From: an uncultured Bacteroidales bacterium
GTDB lineage: Bacteria; Bacteroidota; Bacteroidia; Bacteroidales; UBA932
Length of the DNA: 64,000 nt
Direction: 5' to 3'
Assembly: GCA_900320185.1 (NCBI GenBank)
Contig: ONRD01000005.1
Span: forward strand, 1 to 64,000
Shown here: in pieces, positions 42,279 to 52,400 of the stretch
How positions within the stretch are numbered: position 1 is the stretch's first letter
Layout of the letters: every line of letters starts with the position of its first letter
Position numbers and translations under genes: made by a program
Notes under the pieces: generated by a model
What the model saw: the letters and a program-made list of their open reading frames with translations, nothing else
The model's database searches: none
Told to the model about the DNA's origin: nothing

Positions 42279-43661
42279 ATGAAAAATTTTCTAGCACCCC
42301 CGGCATACAAGCCTGAAAGGACAGGAGAAGGAGTCGACAGCCATTACAGGCGGATGCGGTGGCAAGTCTTCATCGGGATATTCATCGGTTACGCAGGCTT
42401 CTACATCGTCAGGAAGAACTTTTCCATGGCCATGCCCGGACTGGAGGCCCTTGGCTTCAACACCGAGGAACTGGCCATCGTGCTCTCCATGAACGCCATA
42501 GCCTACGGCTTTTCAAAGTTCCTGATGGCATCCATCTCGGACCGTTCCGACGCCAGGAAATTCCTCCCGCTGGGGTTGGTCATGGCCGCCCTGTCGATGG
42601 CGTTCATGATCGTCCCCGTCAGGGCGTTGGGCGTGGAGCACAAAGGGGCGGCCATCGTCCTGATGTCGGTCCTCAATTTCCTGGTCGGCTGGTTCAACGG
42701 AATGGGCTGGCCTCCGTGCGGAAGGGTGATGACCCACTGGTTTTCGATAAAGGAAAGGGGGACATGGATGAGTTTCTGGAACTGCGCCCACAATGTAGGA
42801 GGTGCGCTGGTCGGGCCTATGGCCGCCTACGGGGCCGTCCTCTTCGGATCGTGGTTCTACGGCGCCCACAGTGAATATTACTTCCTCATCGGCTCCTTCG
42901 CCTTTCCGGCAGCGGTAGCGGTCCTGATCGCCATAATAGCCTTCTGCATGATAAGGGACACCCCCCAGTCGTGCGGACTGCCTTCGATCGAGAAGTGGTC
43001 GGGAGTGGCTTCGAACACATATTCGGAGAAAGCCGAAGAGGTGCTGTCGGTCAAGGAGATCTTCAAGACAGTCCTCAGCAACAAGCTGCTCTGGTACATA
43101 GCCTTCGCCAACGCCTTCGTCTACATGGTCCGGTACGGATGCCTCGACTGGGCTCCCAAAATCCTTACCGACAAGGGGATCGACCTGAAGAGCACGGGAT
43201 GGGCGTATTTCGCGTATGAATTCGCCGCCATCCCCGGAACCATAATCTGCGGGTGGCTCAGCGACCATGTCTTCAAGGGCCGCAGGGCGCTCCCGACGAT
43301 ACTGTTCATGGCACTCGTCGGAGTGGCCATATTCATCTACTGGAAGAACCTGGACAACCTGACCGTCATAATCGCCTGCCTCATCGCGATCGGCTTTTTC
43401 ATCTACGGCCCGGTCATGCTTATCGGAGTTCAGGCTCTCGACCTGGCTCCCAAGAATGCCGCAGGTACAGCGGCAGGCCTTACAGGCTTCCTCGGCTATG
43501 TCCTAGGCACGGCAGTCCTCGCCAACATAGTCATCGGCTTCGTGATGAAGAACGTCGGGCTGGACATGGTCTTCATCCTCCTGATTGCAGCCTGCGTACT
43601 GTCAATCCTGCTTATGCTGCTTACCTATAAGGCTGAGCAGTATCTGGTCAGGAACAAATAG
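42279..43661 (+). CDS. GlpT/UhpC-like organophosphate:phosphate antiporter
   Basis: The 460-residue MFS protein (about 12 membrane segments) has the OPA-family features GYAGFYIVRKNFSMAMP (TM1 region), FSKFLMASISDRSDARKFL (TM2/loop) and the late GPVMLIGVQALDLAPKNAAG, followed by AAGLTGFLGYVLG. These are the GlpT/UhpT family blocks. It should exchange glycerol-3-phosphate or a hexose phosphate for phosphate across the inner membrane. It is divergent from the secreted phosphoesterase-SusCD operon. Telling GlpT from UhpC is not possible here, though the GlpT-like tail favours glycerol-3-phosphate. Confidence 0.87.
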   Translation: MKNFLAPPAYKPERTGEGVDSHYRRMRWQVFIGIFIGYAGFYIVRKNFSMAMPGLEALGFNTEELAIVLSMNAIAYGFSKFLMASISDRSDARKFLPLGLVMAALSMAFMIVPVRALGVEHKGAAIVLMSVLNFLVGWFNGMGWPPCGRVMTHWFSIKERGTWMSFWNCAHNVGGALVGPMAAYGAVLFGSWFYGAHSEYYFLIGSFAFPAAVAVLIAIIAFCMIRDTPQSCGLPSIEKWSGVASNTYSEKAEEVLSVKEIFKTVLSNKLLWYIAFANAFVYMVRYGCLDWAPKILTDKGIDLKSTGWAYFAYEFAAIPGTIICGWLSDHVFKGRRALPTILFMALVGVAIFIYWKNLDNLTVIIACLIAIGFFIYGPVMLIGVQALDLAPKNAAGTAAGLTGFLGYVLGTAVLANIVIGFVMKNVGLDMVFILLIAACVLSILLMLLTYKAEQYLVRNK

Positions 43662-43677
43662 CCTCGGCCCCGTTCCC

Positions 43678-43708
43678 CCGCCCTTCCGGCGGTCACGCAC
43701 TTTTTTTT
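43678..43708 (+). terminator. weak intrinsic terminator after the GlpT-like gene
   Basis: CCGCC-cttcc-GGCGG stem is followed, after eight bases, by eight T residues. The gap between stem and T run makes it a weak call. It lies 17 bases after the stop. Confidence 0.35.
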
Positions 43709-43727
43709 CTTAAAAGGGCGAAAAAAT

Positions 43728-43758
43728 TTTCGTAATAATACAAACGTTTGTATATTTG
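43728..43758 (+). promoter_or_regulatory. promoter of the pectin utilization operon
   Basis: A TTTC (43728-43731) at the -33 position, a 19-base spacer and TATATTTG (43751-43758) form a near-consensus promoter. The palindromic operator lies in the spacer and touches the -7 box. Confidence 0.65.
43738..43753. promoter_or_regulatory. perfect LacI-type palindromic operator (pectin operon, site 1)
   Basis: ATACAAACGTTTGTAT is a perfect 16-base palindrome with the central CG typical of LacI-family sites. It covers the promoter spacer and part of the -7 box, so binding should repress. The regulator is not encoded in the window. Confidence 0.75.
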
Positions 43759-43798
43759 CAAGTCCGCACGTTTAAGTGCGTTACCATAACCACATAAC

Positions 43799-45331
43799 AT
43801 GAAGGCCTTTTTCTCGTCCGGAAAAATACAAACGATTGTATGGATATCGTTGCTCGCACTGGCATTCTGCTGCGGCAGAAAGCCGTCCTATGAATTCGCA
43901 GACCTCTACGAAGGCCTGCCTTTCGACATGCCCAGGGTCCAGAGACCTTCCATTCCGAAGAGGAGCGCAAGCATCGTCGAGTTCGGCGCCGTCGGGGACG
44001 GGATAACCCTCAACACCGAGGCTTTTGCGGCCGCGATCTCCCACGTCTGTGGAAAGGGAGGCGGCCATGTCGTCGTTCCGGAGGGGATATGGCTCACGGG
44101 GCCTGTCACTCTGCTGGACAACATAGACCTGCACCTGGAAGAAGGGGCTGTCATTGTCTTCAGCGCCGACAGGGACCTCTATCCCATCATAGAGACCAAC
44201 TTCGAAGGCCTGGACATGTACAGGTGCCTCTCCCCCATCAATGCCTACCGGGCCAGGAACATCTCCATCACCGGAAAGGGGATCATCGACGGAAGCGGCG
44301 ACTCCTGGCGCGAAGTCAAGAAACAGAACGCCCCGCCCAAGGTATGGAAGGAAATCCTCAAGAACGGCGGAGTACTCTCCGACAGGCAGGACGTCTGGTT
44401 CCCCGACGAAGGGTACAAGAAGGCACGCGCGACCTCGGGCAACTTCAACAATCCGGACCCGAGCCTCGACACCGCCGAGATAAAGTCTTTCCTCAGGCCG
44501 GTCATGGTCTCGGTCCGTGAATGCGAGAACGTACTCCTGGAAGGCTGCACTTTCCAGAATTCCCCTGCATGGAACATCCATCCCCTCTACAGCAGGAACC
44601 TTATAATCAAAGACATAAATGTCCGCAACCCTTGGTATGCCACCAATGGTGACGGAATCGACATCGACGCCTGCGAGAACGTCATCCTGCAAGGCGCGAC
44701 ATTCGACGTCGGCGACGACGCGATCTGCATCAAGTCCGGCAAGGACGAGGATGGAAGGAGGCATGCGGTCAAATGCAGGAACCTCCTCATCGACCGCTGC
44801 ACCGTCTATCACGGACACGGCGGCTTCGTGGTGGGCAGCGAGATGAGCGGCGGCGTCGAGAACATAAAGGTCACCCGCAACTGCTACCTCGGCACCGACG
44901 TGGGACTCAGGTTCAAGAGCACGAGAGGCCGGGGCGGAGTCGTGAAGGACATCTGGATCGACGACATCAAGATGAAGGACATCGTCGCCGATGCCGTGAC
45001 GTTCAACCTGTTCTATGCAGGGAAGTCAGCTACAGAGGGAGGCCCCGGAGCGGAGTCCGCCACCATTCCGGAAGCCGACGAGACGACTCCCGAATTCAGG
45101 GACATCCACATCAGCAACGTCACCTGCAACGGAGCGGCGGCTGCAATAACTGTCAACGGCCTCGAGGAGAAGCCGGTCAGGGACATCTCCTTCAGCGGCG
45201 TGACCATCTCATCCCGGAAGGGCATAGAGGTCTCCAACGCAGACGGCATCACCTTCGAGAACGTCGTCGTCAGGACCCCGGGCGGCGAGGCTCCCTCCGT
45301 CAGGAATTCAACGAGGATCACATTCAAGTAA
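43799..45331 (+). CDS. GH28 polygalacturonase-like lipoprotein
   Basis: The 510-residue protein has an N-terminal signal with cysteines after LALAF (likely lipoprotein). It then has FGAVGDG, the start of the right-handed beta helix. The GH28 motifs are NGDGIDID (N283, D285), GDDAI (D306, D307), HGHGG (H340) and RFKS (R371, K373). It should hydrolyse galacturonan or rhamnogalacturonan outside the cell. It is the first gene of the operon; a second operator lies inside its first codons (43826-43841). CE8 follows five bases later. Confidence 0.92.
   Translation: MKAFFSSGKIQTIVWISLLALAFCCGRKPSYEFADLYEGLPFDMPRVQRPSIPKRSASIVEFGAVGDGITLNTEAFAAAISHVCGKGGGHVVVPEGIWLTGPVTLLDNIDLHLEEGAVIVFSADRDLYPIIETNFEGLDMYRCLSPINAYRARNISITGKGIIDGSGDSWREVKKQNAPPKVWKEILKNGGVLSDRQDVWFPDEGYKKARATSGNFNNPDPSLDTAEIKSFLRPVMVSVRECENVLLEGCTFQNSPAWNIHPLYSRNLIIKDINVRNPWYATNGDGIDIDACENVILQGATFDVGDDAICIKSGKDEDGRRHAVKCRNLLIDRCTVYHGHGGFVVGSEMSGGVENIKVTRNCYLGTDVGLRFKSTRGRGGVVKDIWIDDIKMKDIVADAVTFNLFYAGKSATEGGPGAESATIPEADETTPEFRDIHISNVTCNGAAAAITVNGLEEKPVRDISFSGVTISSRKGIEVSNADGITFENVVVRTPGGEAPSVRNSTRITFK
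43826..43841. promoter_or_regulatory. LacI-type operator inside the GH28 gene (site 2)
   Basis: ATACAAACGATTGTAT differs from site 1 at one position and lies 88 bases downstream, centre to centre, within the first 15 codons. It could form a repression loop with site 1. Confidence 0.6.
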
Positions 45332-45335
45332 CGGA

Positions 45336-46370
45336 ATGAAAGGAATATTGAGCATGCTTGCAGCGGCAGCAGCCGCACTGGCCTTACTCTCGCCGGCCGC
45401 CGCCGGTGAAAGGAAGGCGGACATCGTAGTCGCACAGGACGGAACCGGAGACTTCACCACCGTCCAGGACGCCATCGACGCCGCTCCCGACTATGAGCAC
45501 GACTATTACACCCTGATACTGGTCAAGGAAGGCACCTACCGCGAGAGGGTGACGGTCCCGCACAACAAGACAAGGATAATTCTCCGTGGGGAAGGAGCCG
45601 GGAAGACACGCATAGTGTACGGCATGTACGCCACGATGCTCTGGCCGGGGACCGACCGCAAGGTGGGGACTTCGGGCAGCGCCACGATGTACATCCACGC
45701 CAACAACATAGTCGTAGAGGACCTCAGCATCGAGAATGATGCGGGTGAAGGGAAGCAGATAGCCCAGGCCGTGGCCGTCAGCATCAACGGCGACAGGGTG
45801 TTCTTCCACAGGGTGAGCTTCATCGGCAACCAGGACACCCTCTACACCCACGGACAGTACTGCCGCAACGGATGGGCGGTCCGCAACTACTTCCTCGACT
45901 GCTACATCGAAGGTACCACCGACTTCATATTCGGACCGGCCACGGCCCTTTTCGAGAACTGCGAGATAAAGTCCAAGAAGGACAGCTACGTCACCGCTGC
46001 CTCCACGCCGAAAGAGTTCAGGTACGGCTACGTGTTCCGCAACTGCAGGTTCACTGCTGCACCCGGCATCACCAGATGCTACCTCGGAAGGCCCTGGGGC
46101 GCCTACGCCAAGACGGTCATCATCGACTGCGAGATCGGGGCTCACATCCTTCCGGAAGGCTGGCACGACTGGGAGAAGGAAGGCAAACCCGACACCAAGA
46201 AGAACTCCTTCTACGCCGAGTATGGCAACCACGGCCCTGGGGCGGCGCTTGACGGAAGGGTCAAATGGTCCCACAGGCTCAGCGCCAGGAAGGCCGGGAA
46301 ATACACATTCGAAAACGTAATGCTGGATCCATCAGACACCGACATCTGGGATCCCCTCAACATAAGATGA
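45336..46370 (+). CDS. CE8 pectin methylesterase
   Basis: The 344-residue exported protein has a signal peptide (about 1-24) and a beta helix with the CE8 motifs EGTYRERV, AQAVA (Q144), GNQDTLYTH (Q166, D167), EGTTDFIFG (D196) and YLGRPWGAY (the LGRPW block). These form the standard methylesterase site. It removes methyl groups from homogalacturonan so that GH28 and PL1 can act. The stop overlaps the GH105 start by four bases. Confidence 0.94.
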   Translation: MKGILSMLAAAAAALALLSPAAAGERKADIVVAQDGTGDFTTVQDAIDAAPDYEHDYYTLILVKEGTYRERVTVPHNKTRIILRGEGAGKTRIVYGMYATMLWPGTDRKVGTSGSATMYIHANNIVVEDLSIENDAGEGKQIAQAVAVSINGDRVFFHRVSFIGNQDTLYTHGQYCRNGWAVRNYFLDCYIEGTTDFIFGPATALFENCEIKSKKDSYVTAASTPKEFRYGYVFRNCRFTAAPGITRCYLGRPWGAYAKTVIIDCEIGAHILPEGWHDWEKEGKPDTKKNSFYAEYGNHGPGAALDGRVKWSHRLSARKAGKYTFENVMLDPSDTDIWDPLNIR

Positions 46371-47554
46371 GAAGACTGATAACAGCAGCCGTACTTGCCG
46401 GCACCGTCCTCCTCCTCGCGTTCTGCAAGGAGGAAGCGCCGTTTTCAATGCAGGTAGTCAGGAGTGAGATGACCCGCTGCCCTGACGCCGACAGGCTGGA
46501 CGGCCTCGAGGGCAGGCTCAAATGGAACTATACCACGGGGCTGGAACTGCTGTCTTTCCTGGAGGCGGCCCAGAGGTACGGCGGGGAGGACATCTTCGAA
46601 TATGTCGAGAGCTGGTACGACCGGATGGTCGGCGAAGACGGCAGCATCCTGACCTACAAGACGGGAAACTTCTCAACCGACCACGTCTGCCCGGGAAGGA
46701 CCCTGTTCAAGCTCTACGACAGGACCGGCAAGGAAAAGTACAGGATGGCGATGGACACCCTGCGGAGGCAGCTGTCACTCCACCCCAGGACCTCCGAAGG
46801 AGGGTTCTGGCACAAGAAGGTCTACCCGCACCAGATGTGGCTGGACGGCCTGTACATGGCTCAGCCTTTCTACGCTGAATATGCCTCCCGCTACGAGGAA
46901 GGAAGCGTCCGCGAGGAAAGTTTCCGCGACATAGTGAACAATTTCCTGGTCGTCGCCCGGCACACCTACGACCCCGCGACCGGACTCTACCGCCACGCCT
47001 GGGACGAGAGCCGCTCCATGTTCTGGTGCGACAAGGCGACCGGGCAGTCAGCCCACGCATGGGGGAGGGCCCTCGGCTGGTACTGCATGGCAATTGTCGA
47101 CGCCATGCCGCTGGTCCCGGACGGGACCCCCGGGAAAGATGAGGTCCTCGGAATATTCAGGAACATCTACGAGACCCTGCCAAGGTACTCGGACCCCGCA
47201 ACCGGGCTGTGGTACCAGGTCCTTGACCGCCCCGGCGCCGAAGGCAACTACCTCGAGTCGACATGCTGCGCAATGTTCGTCTACGCGATGCTCAAAGGAA
47301 TCCGCATGGGCTACCTCGACGCCTCCCTGTACAAGGACGCGCGCAAGGCATATTCAGCCATGCTGGACACCTTCGTGACGACTGACGGGGACGGACTCGT
47401 GAACCTTGGCTCATGCTGCGCCGTAGCCGGACTCGGCGGGAAGGACAACCGCAGCGGGGACTACGATTATTACATCAACGAAAGGATATGCTCGAACGAC
47501 CCGAAGGGCATCGGTCCCCTGGTCATGGCATCACTTGAAATCGAAAGGAAATGA
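46367..47554 (+). CDS. GH105 unsaturated rhamnogalacturonyl hydrolase
   Basis: The start is the ATG overlapping the CE8 stop (ATGA), giving MRRLITAAVLAGTVLLLAFC; longer upstream frames only read through CE8. The 395-residue protein is a lipoprotein candidate with the (alpha/alpha)6 barrel pattern of GH105/GH88. It has WLDGLYM with D160, and TDHVCPGR and HAWDES blocks. It releases unsaturated galacturonyl residues left by pectate or rhamnogalacturonan lyases. It overlaps PL1 by four bases. Confidence 0.9.
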   Translation: MRRLITAAVLAGTVLLLAFCKEEAPFSMQVVRSEMTRCPDADRLDGLEGRLKWNYTTGLELLSFLEAAQRYGGEDIFEYVESWYDRMVGEDGSILTYKTGNFSTDHVCPGRTLFKLYDRTGKEKYRMAMDTLRRQLSLHPRTSEGGFWHKKVYPHQMWLDGLYMAQPFYAEYASRYEEGSVREESFRDIVNNFLVVARHTYDPATGLYRHAWDESRSMFWCDKATGQSAHAWGRALGWYCMAIVDAMPLVPDGTPGKDEVLGIFRNIYETLPRYSDPATGLWYQVLDRPGAEGNYLESTCCAMFVYAMLKGIRMGYLDASLYKDARKAYSAMLDTFVTTDGDGLVNLGSCCAVAGLGGKDNRSGDYDYYINERICSNDPKGIGPLVMASLEIERK

Positions 47555-49434
47555 ACAGAAACAGGATCATAGCAATGATAGCGGTGGCCGTGGCGGTGTT
47601 TTCGTGCGGCGGGAAGGAGACCCCGGAATCCCTGAAGGCTCCGTCCGTGCCCGTCAACGTAACCCTCCACCGCAGCACCGAGAATTCCCTCAGCTTCCAG
47701 TGGGACGCAGTGGAAGGCGCCACTTCCTACGACTGGACCCTGACCCAGGGTGGTTCGATGGTCAAGGAAGGGACCTCGACTGCCCGGAACGCCATCATCA
47801 CCGGCCTGGCGAAGGCTACGACCTATGCCTTCTGCGTCAGGAGCGTCGCCGGGGAACTCAGTTCTTCATATTCACAGGCGATTGAAGCCACTACAGCAGG
47901 CACGCCCGACCCTTCAGGTCCCGGAACGCCCGGAACGCCCGACTTCGACTATTCCGAGTTCAGGATTCCCGAGGCGGAAGAGGACGGGAAGCCAAGGGCC
48001 TTCCCGGGAGCGGAAGGCGGCGGGCGCTTCGTCACGGGAGGACGCGGAGGAGCCGTCATCCATGTGTCCAACCTCAACGACTCTGGTTCCGGTTCCCTGC
48101 GCGCGGCGATAAACACTAAGGGGCCCAGGACCATCGTCTTCGACGTGGCCGGGACCATCGAACTCAAATCGGCGCTGAAGGTGGAAAAGAACTACGGAGA
48201 CCTCACGATCGCCGGGCAGACCGCTCCCGGAGACGGGATATGCTTGAAGAACTACAACTTCCGCATAAATGCGAGCAACGTCATCATCCGCTACCTGCGC
48301 TTCCGGATGGGAGACGAGAAGAAGACCGAAGACGACGCCTTGAACCTCTACACCGGGGACAACGACATCCGGGACGTCATCATCGACCACTGTTCCCTGA
48401 GCTGGTCCACCGACGAATGCGGTTCCTTCTACGGGATGACCAACTTCACCCTCCAGTGGTGCATCCTCTCGGAGAGCCTGCGCAATTCGGTGCACGGGAA
48501 GGGCAAGCATGGCTACGGAGGGATCTGGGGCGGTGCCAACGCCACCTACCACCACAACCTCCTCGCCCACCACGACAGCCGCAACCCCAGGCTGGACCAT
48601 GACTACGTGTCCACCCTGAAGGGACCGGTCGACATCGTCAACAACGTGATCTACAACTGGGGATCCAATACCTGCTACGGAGGCGAAAGCGCCAACGGCA
48701 CGAACACCTTCAAGCAATACAACGTGGTGGCCAACTACTACAAGCCCGGCCCCGCCACGAGCCATTACTACGGCGACAAGAAGATACGCTTCATCGACCC
48801 GACGACCTCATGCTCCAAATGCACGTCCGAGATGGGAGTCTCCACTGTCGTGCCAGGGCATTTCTACATGACCGGCAACTACATGTCCGGGCATCCCGGC
48901 ATGACTGCCGACAACTGGACAGCCACCACGGCCGATGCCGCCACGATCGCCGCCATCAGGTCCGACAGCCCGTTCCATTGGAGCGACGGAGCGATGATGA
49001 TGACCGTCCATTCTGCGGAAGACGCATTCGACCAGGTCACTGAATATGCAGGAGCATCCCTCAGGCGCGACCCCGTCGACAGGAGGGTGGCCGAAGAAAC
49101 GGTCAAGGGTACCTTTACCTTCGAAGGCTCCCAGACCGATGCCGACTCCCCATCCAGGAAGGGCTTCATCGACACCCAGGAGGACGTCGGGGGCTGGCCC
49201 ACATATTCTGCTACGGAGACTGAGGAAGCAAGGATGAAGAAGGACACCGACAAGGACGGGATCCCTGACAGCTACGAAGACTTCTTCGGGCTGGACAAGG
49301 ACAACGCCGCGGACGGCAAGGCCGTCAGCCTCGACATCCACGGACGCTACACCAACCTTGAGATGTACCTGCACTACCTGGTCAGGGAAATCACGGCCGG
49401 ACAGGTCAGCAACGGGAAATACAAGAAACTCTGA
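47551..49434 (+). CDS. PL1 pectate lyase with Fn3 domain
   Basis: The 627-residue lipoprotein (lipobox FSC, Cys19) has an Fn3 domain (about 30-118), a proline linker and a PL1 beta helix. The helix begins AFPGAEGGGRFVTGGRGG and contains IIDHCSLSWSTDE, GGIWGGANATYHHN and HDSRNPRLD, the conserved PL1 active-site region. A C-terminal DTDKDGIPD calcium-binding motif follows. It cleaves polygalacturonate by elimination, giving unsaturated products for GH105. It is placed directly before the SusC gene. Confidence 0.92.
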   Translation: MNRNRIIAMIAVAVAVFSCGGKETPESLKAPSVPVNVTLHRSTENSLSFQWDAVEGATSYDWTLTQGGSMVKEGTSTARNAIITGLAKATTYAFCVRSVAGELSSSYSQAIEATTAGTPDPSGPGTPGTPDFDYSEFRIPEAEEDGKPRAFPGAEGGGRFVTGGRGGAVIHVSNLNDSGSGSLRAAINTKGPRTIVFDVAGTIELKSALKVEKNYGDLTIAGQTAPGDGICLKNYNFRINASNVIIRYLRFRMGDEKKTEDDALNLYTGDNDIRDVIIDHCSLSWSTDECGSFYGMTNFTLQWCILSESLRNSVHGKGKHGYGGIWGGANATYHHNLLAHHDSRNPRLDHDYVSTLKGPVDIVNNVIYNWGSNTCYGGESANGTNTFKQYNVVANYYKPGPATSHYYGDKKIRFIDPTTSCSKCTSEMGVSTVVPGHFYMTGNYMSGHPGMTADNWTATTADAATIAAIRSDSPFHWSDGAMMMTVHSAEDAFDQVTEYAGASLRRDPVDRRVAEETVKGTFTFEGSQTDADSPSRKGFIDTQEDVGGWPTYSATETEEARMKKDTDKDGIPDSYEDFFGLDKDNAADGKAVSLDIHGRYTNLEMYLHYLVREITAGQVSNGKYKKL

Positions 49435-49482
49435 TTCTTGATCATCATATCATCAACAATACCACAAACATTTCACAATCCT

Positions 49483-52400
49483 ATGAGCAAATTCTCAATC
49501 AAGCTTGCCGCTCTCCTCGCCGGTCTCCTAAGCGCAGTAGCGCTCGAGGCCCAAGAGGTGAAAGGTACAGTAAAGGATGCCAACGGAGAGCCTCTGACTG
49601 GTGTGTTTGTCTTGATCCAAGGCACCCAGACAGGTACCACGACGGGACTGGACGGCGAATATGCCATCAACGTCCCGGACGCGTCGAAGGCAGTCCTCCA
49701 GTTTTCAATGATCGGGATGAAAGCCGTTACCGTCCCCGTGGCGGGAAAGTCGGTCATCGACGTAGTGATGGAAGACGACGCCAACGTCCTTGACGAGACG
49801 GTAGTTGTCGGATACGCTACCGTCAAGAGGCGCGACCTCCTCGGTTCGGTGGCTTCGGTCGGCTCCGAGAAGCTGACCGAACAACCGGTGACGACCGTCA
49901 GCCAGGCCCTTTCCGGGAAGATGGCCGGCGTCTCCGTCGTGACCACCGAAGGCGATCCTGATGCCGACATCAAGATCCGCGTCCGCGGAGGCGGTTCCAT
50001 CACCCAGGACAATTCCCCTCTCTACATCGTCGACGGCTTCCCCGTGGAATCCATCAACGACATCGCTTCCTCCGAGATCCAGAGCATTGACGTCCTGAAG
50101 GACGCCTTCTCCACCGCGATCTACGGAAGCCGGGGCGCGAACGGTGTCGTCATCGTGACCACCAAGAGCGGAGAGAAAGGACGCAAGGTCAGTGTCAGCT
50201 TCAACTCCTACTACGGATTCAAGACAATGGCCAACAAGGGCGCCATACAGACCATGGACTCCGAGAACTTCGTGAAGTTCCAGTATGAGCTCGGCCTGCT
50301 GAGGGACAACCTCTCCACGGTCTACAACTCCTATTTCGGCACCTTCGACGACATCGACCAGTACGTAGGCCTCCCCTGCAACGACTGGGTCGGGATGGTT
50401 TTCGGCAACACCGGAACCACATTCAGCACCGACCTCACAGTCTCAGGCAGCAGCGAAGGCGTCAACTGGACCCTCGGCTACGCCCACATCGGGGACGATG
50501 CGATCATGAAGAACTCCAACTACGCCAGGGACAACCTCAACTACAAGTCAAAGTTCAAGACCTCGGACAGGACATCGATCGACGTCAATGTCAGGTACTC
50601 CCGTACCAATATCCGCGGTGCCGGAGCCAACTCCCTGAATGACAATTCCGGGCAGTCCTCCTCGAACGGACGCCTCAAGCATGCCGTCCTCTACACCCCC
50701 ATCCCCGTGAGGCAGCAGTTCCTCTACGGCGAGGACGAGGAAAACTACGGAGACACCGTGCAGCCCCTGGTCGCAGTCGCGGACAATGATTCCAAGAAGG
50801 TACGCACCACATGGAACGCCAACGCGGCCTTCAACTGGGAGATCGTTGACAACCTCAAGCTCAAGATCGACGGCGGCATGGAAGATTACCGCCAGACCGA
50901 CAACAGGTTCTACGGTATGAGCACCTACACCGTCTACAACGCAGGTGCCGCAGGCCCCGCAGCCTCGTACATCGATACGTTCCGCAACAGGTACCGCAAT
51001 ACCAACACCCTTCAGTACAATTTCGAGGACATCCTCCCCGAAGCACATTCGCTCGACATCCTCCTCGGAGAAGAGATGACCATACTGAAGAGCAACGTGG
51101 TGACGGCCACCGTCTCCGACCTGCCGGACTTCTTCTCCGCCAAGCAGGCCTGGAACTTCCTTTCTTCCGGGACCCCCGGTTCCATCAGGAACTATTACAA
51201 CCCGGACGACAACCTCCTTTCATTCTTCGCAAGGGCGAACTATGACTACATGCACAAGTATTCGATTGGCGGGACTCTCCGCGCAGACGGTTCCTCGAAG
51301 TTCGCCAAGGGCAACAGATGGGGATTCTTCCCTTCCGCGGCAGCTTCCTGGACAATCTCCAACGAAGACTTCATGAAGGACAAGGAGTGGATCGACCAGC
51401 TGAAGCTCCGCTACAGCTTCGGTACCGCGGGCAACAACAACATCCCCACGGGACAGATCAGCAAGATCTACTCGGCCTACGCCACCACCGACCCCACCAT
51501 GCTGAACATCATCTCCACCGGCAGCACCTACTGGATGGCCGGGAAGATCATGAACAACCCCGACCTGACCTGGGAGACCACCTACACGCACAACATCGGT
51601 CTCGACTTCAGCCTGTGGCACAGCAAGGTTTCAGGTTCCGTGGAGGTCTACCAGAATGACACCAAGGACCTTCTGATCAACTTCCCGGTCAAGGGCACCG
51701 GCTATGATTCCCAGTACCGCAACCTCGGCTCGACCAGGAACCGCGGCGTCGAACTCACCCTCAACATGCCTCTGGTCACTAACAAGGACTTCTCACTCAA
51801 CCTGTCCGGCAACATCGCCTACAACAGGAACAGGGTGGTGGACCTCGGAGGCCTCAAGAGCATCACCGCCGAATCCGGCTGGGCTTCGACCGAGATCGGT
51901 CCCGACTACATCGTGGAGGTTGACCAGCCGCTCGGCAACATGTACGGCTACGTGAGCGACGGCCGCTACTCCATCTCCGACTTCGACTTCACCAACGGAA
52001 AATGGGTCCTCAAGGAAGGAGTTGTCGACTGCAGCTCCATCGTAGGTTCCGGATTCATGCGCCCGGGAGCCCCCAAGTTCAAGGACCTGGACAAAGACGG
52101 CCTGCCGGACAAGAAGGTCATCGGAAACGCATCCCCTGACTTCCAGGGAGGATTCTCGCTCAGCGGCTACTTCAAGGGCATCGACTTCGGAGCCAACTTC
52201 AACTACATGATCGGCAACGACGTCTACAATGCCAACAAGATAGAGTTCAACTCTTCCCGCAAGTTCACGACCCTGAGGAACCTGACCACCCTCTCCAACC
52301 TGGACAACCGCTGGACCAACGTTGACTGGAACACCGGCGAACTCATCACCGATCCCGCCGCACTCGAGGCGGCGAACAAGGGTACGACCCTCTGGGCCCC

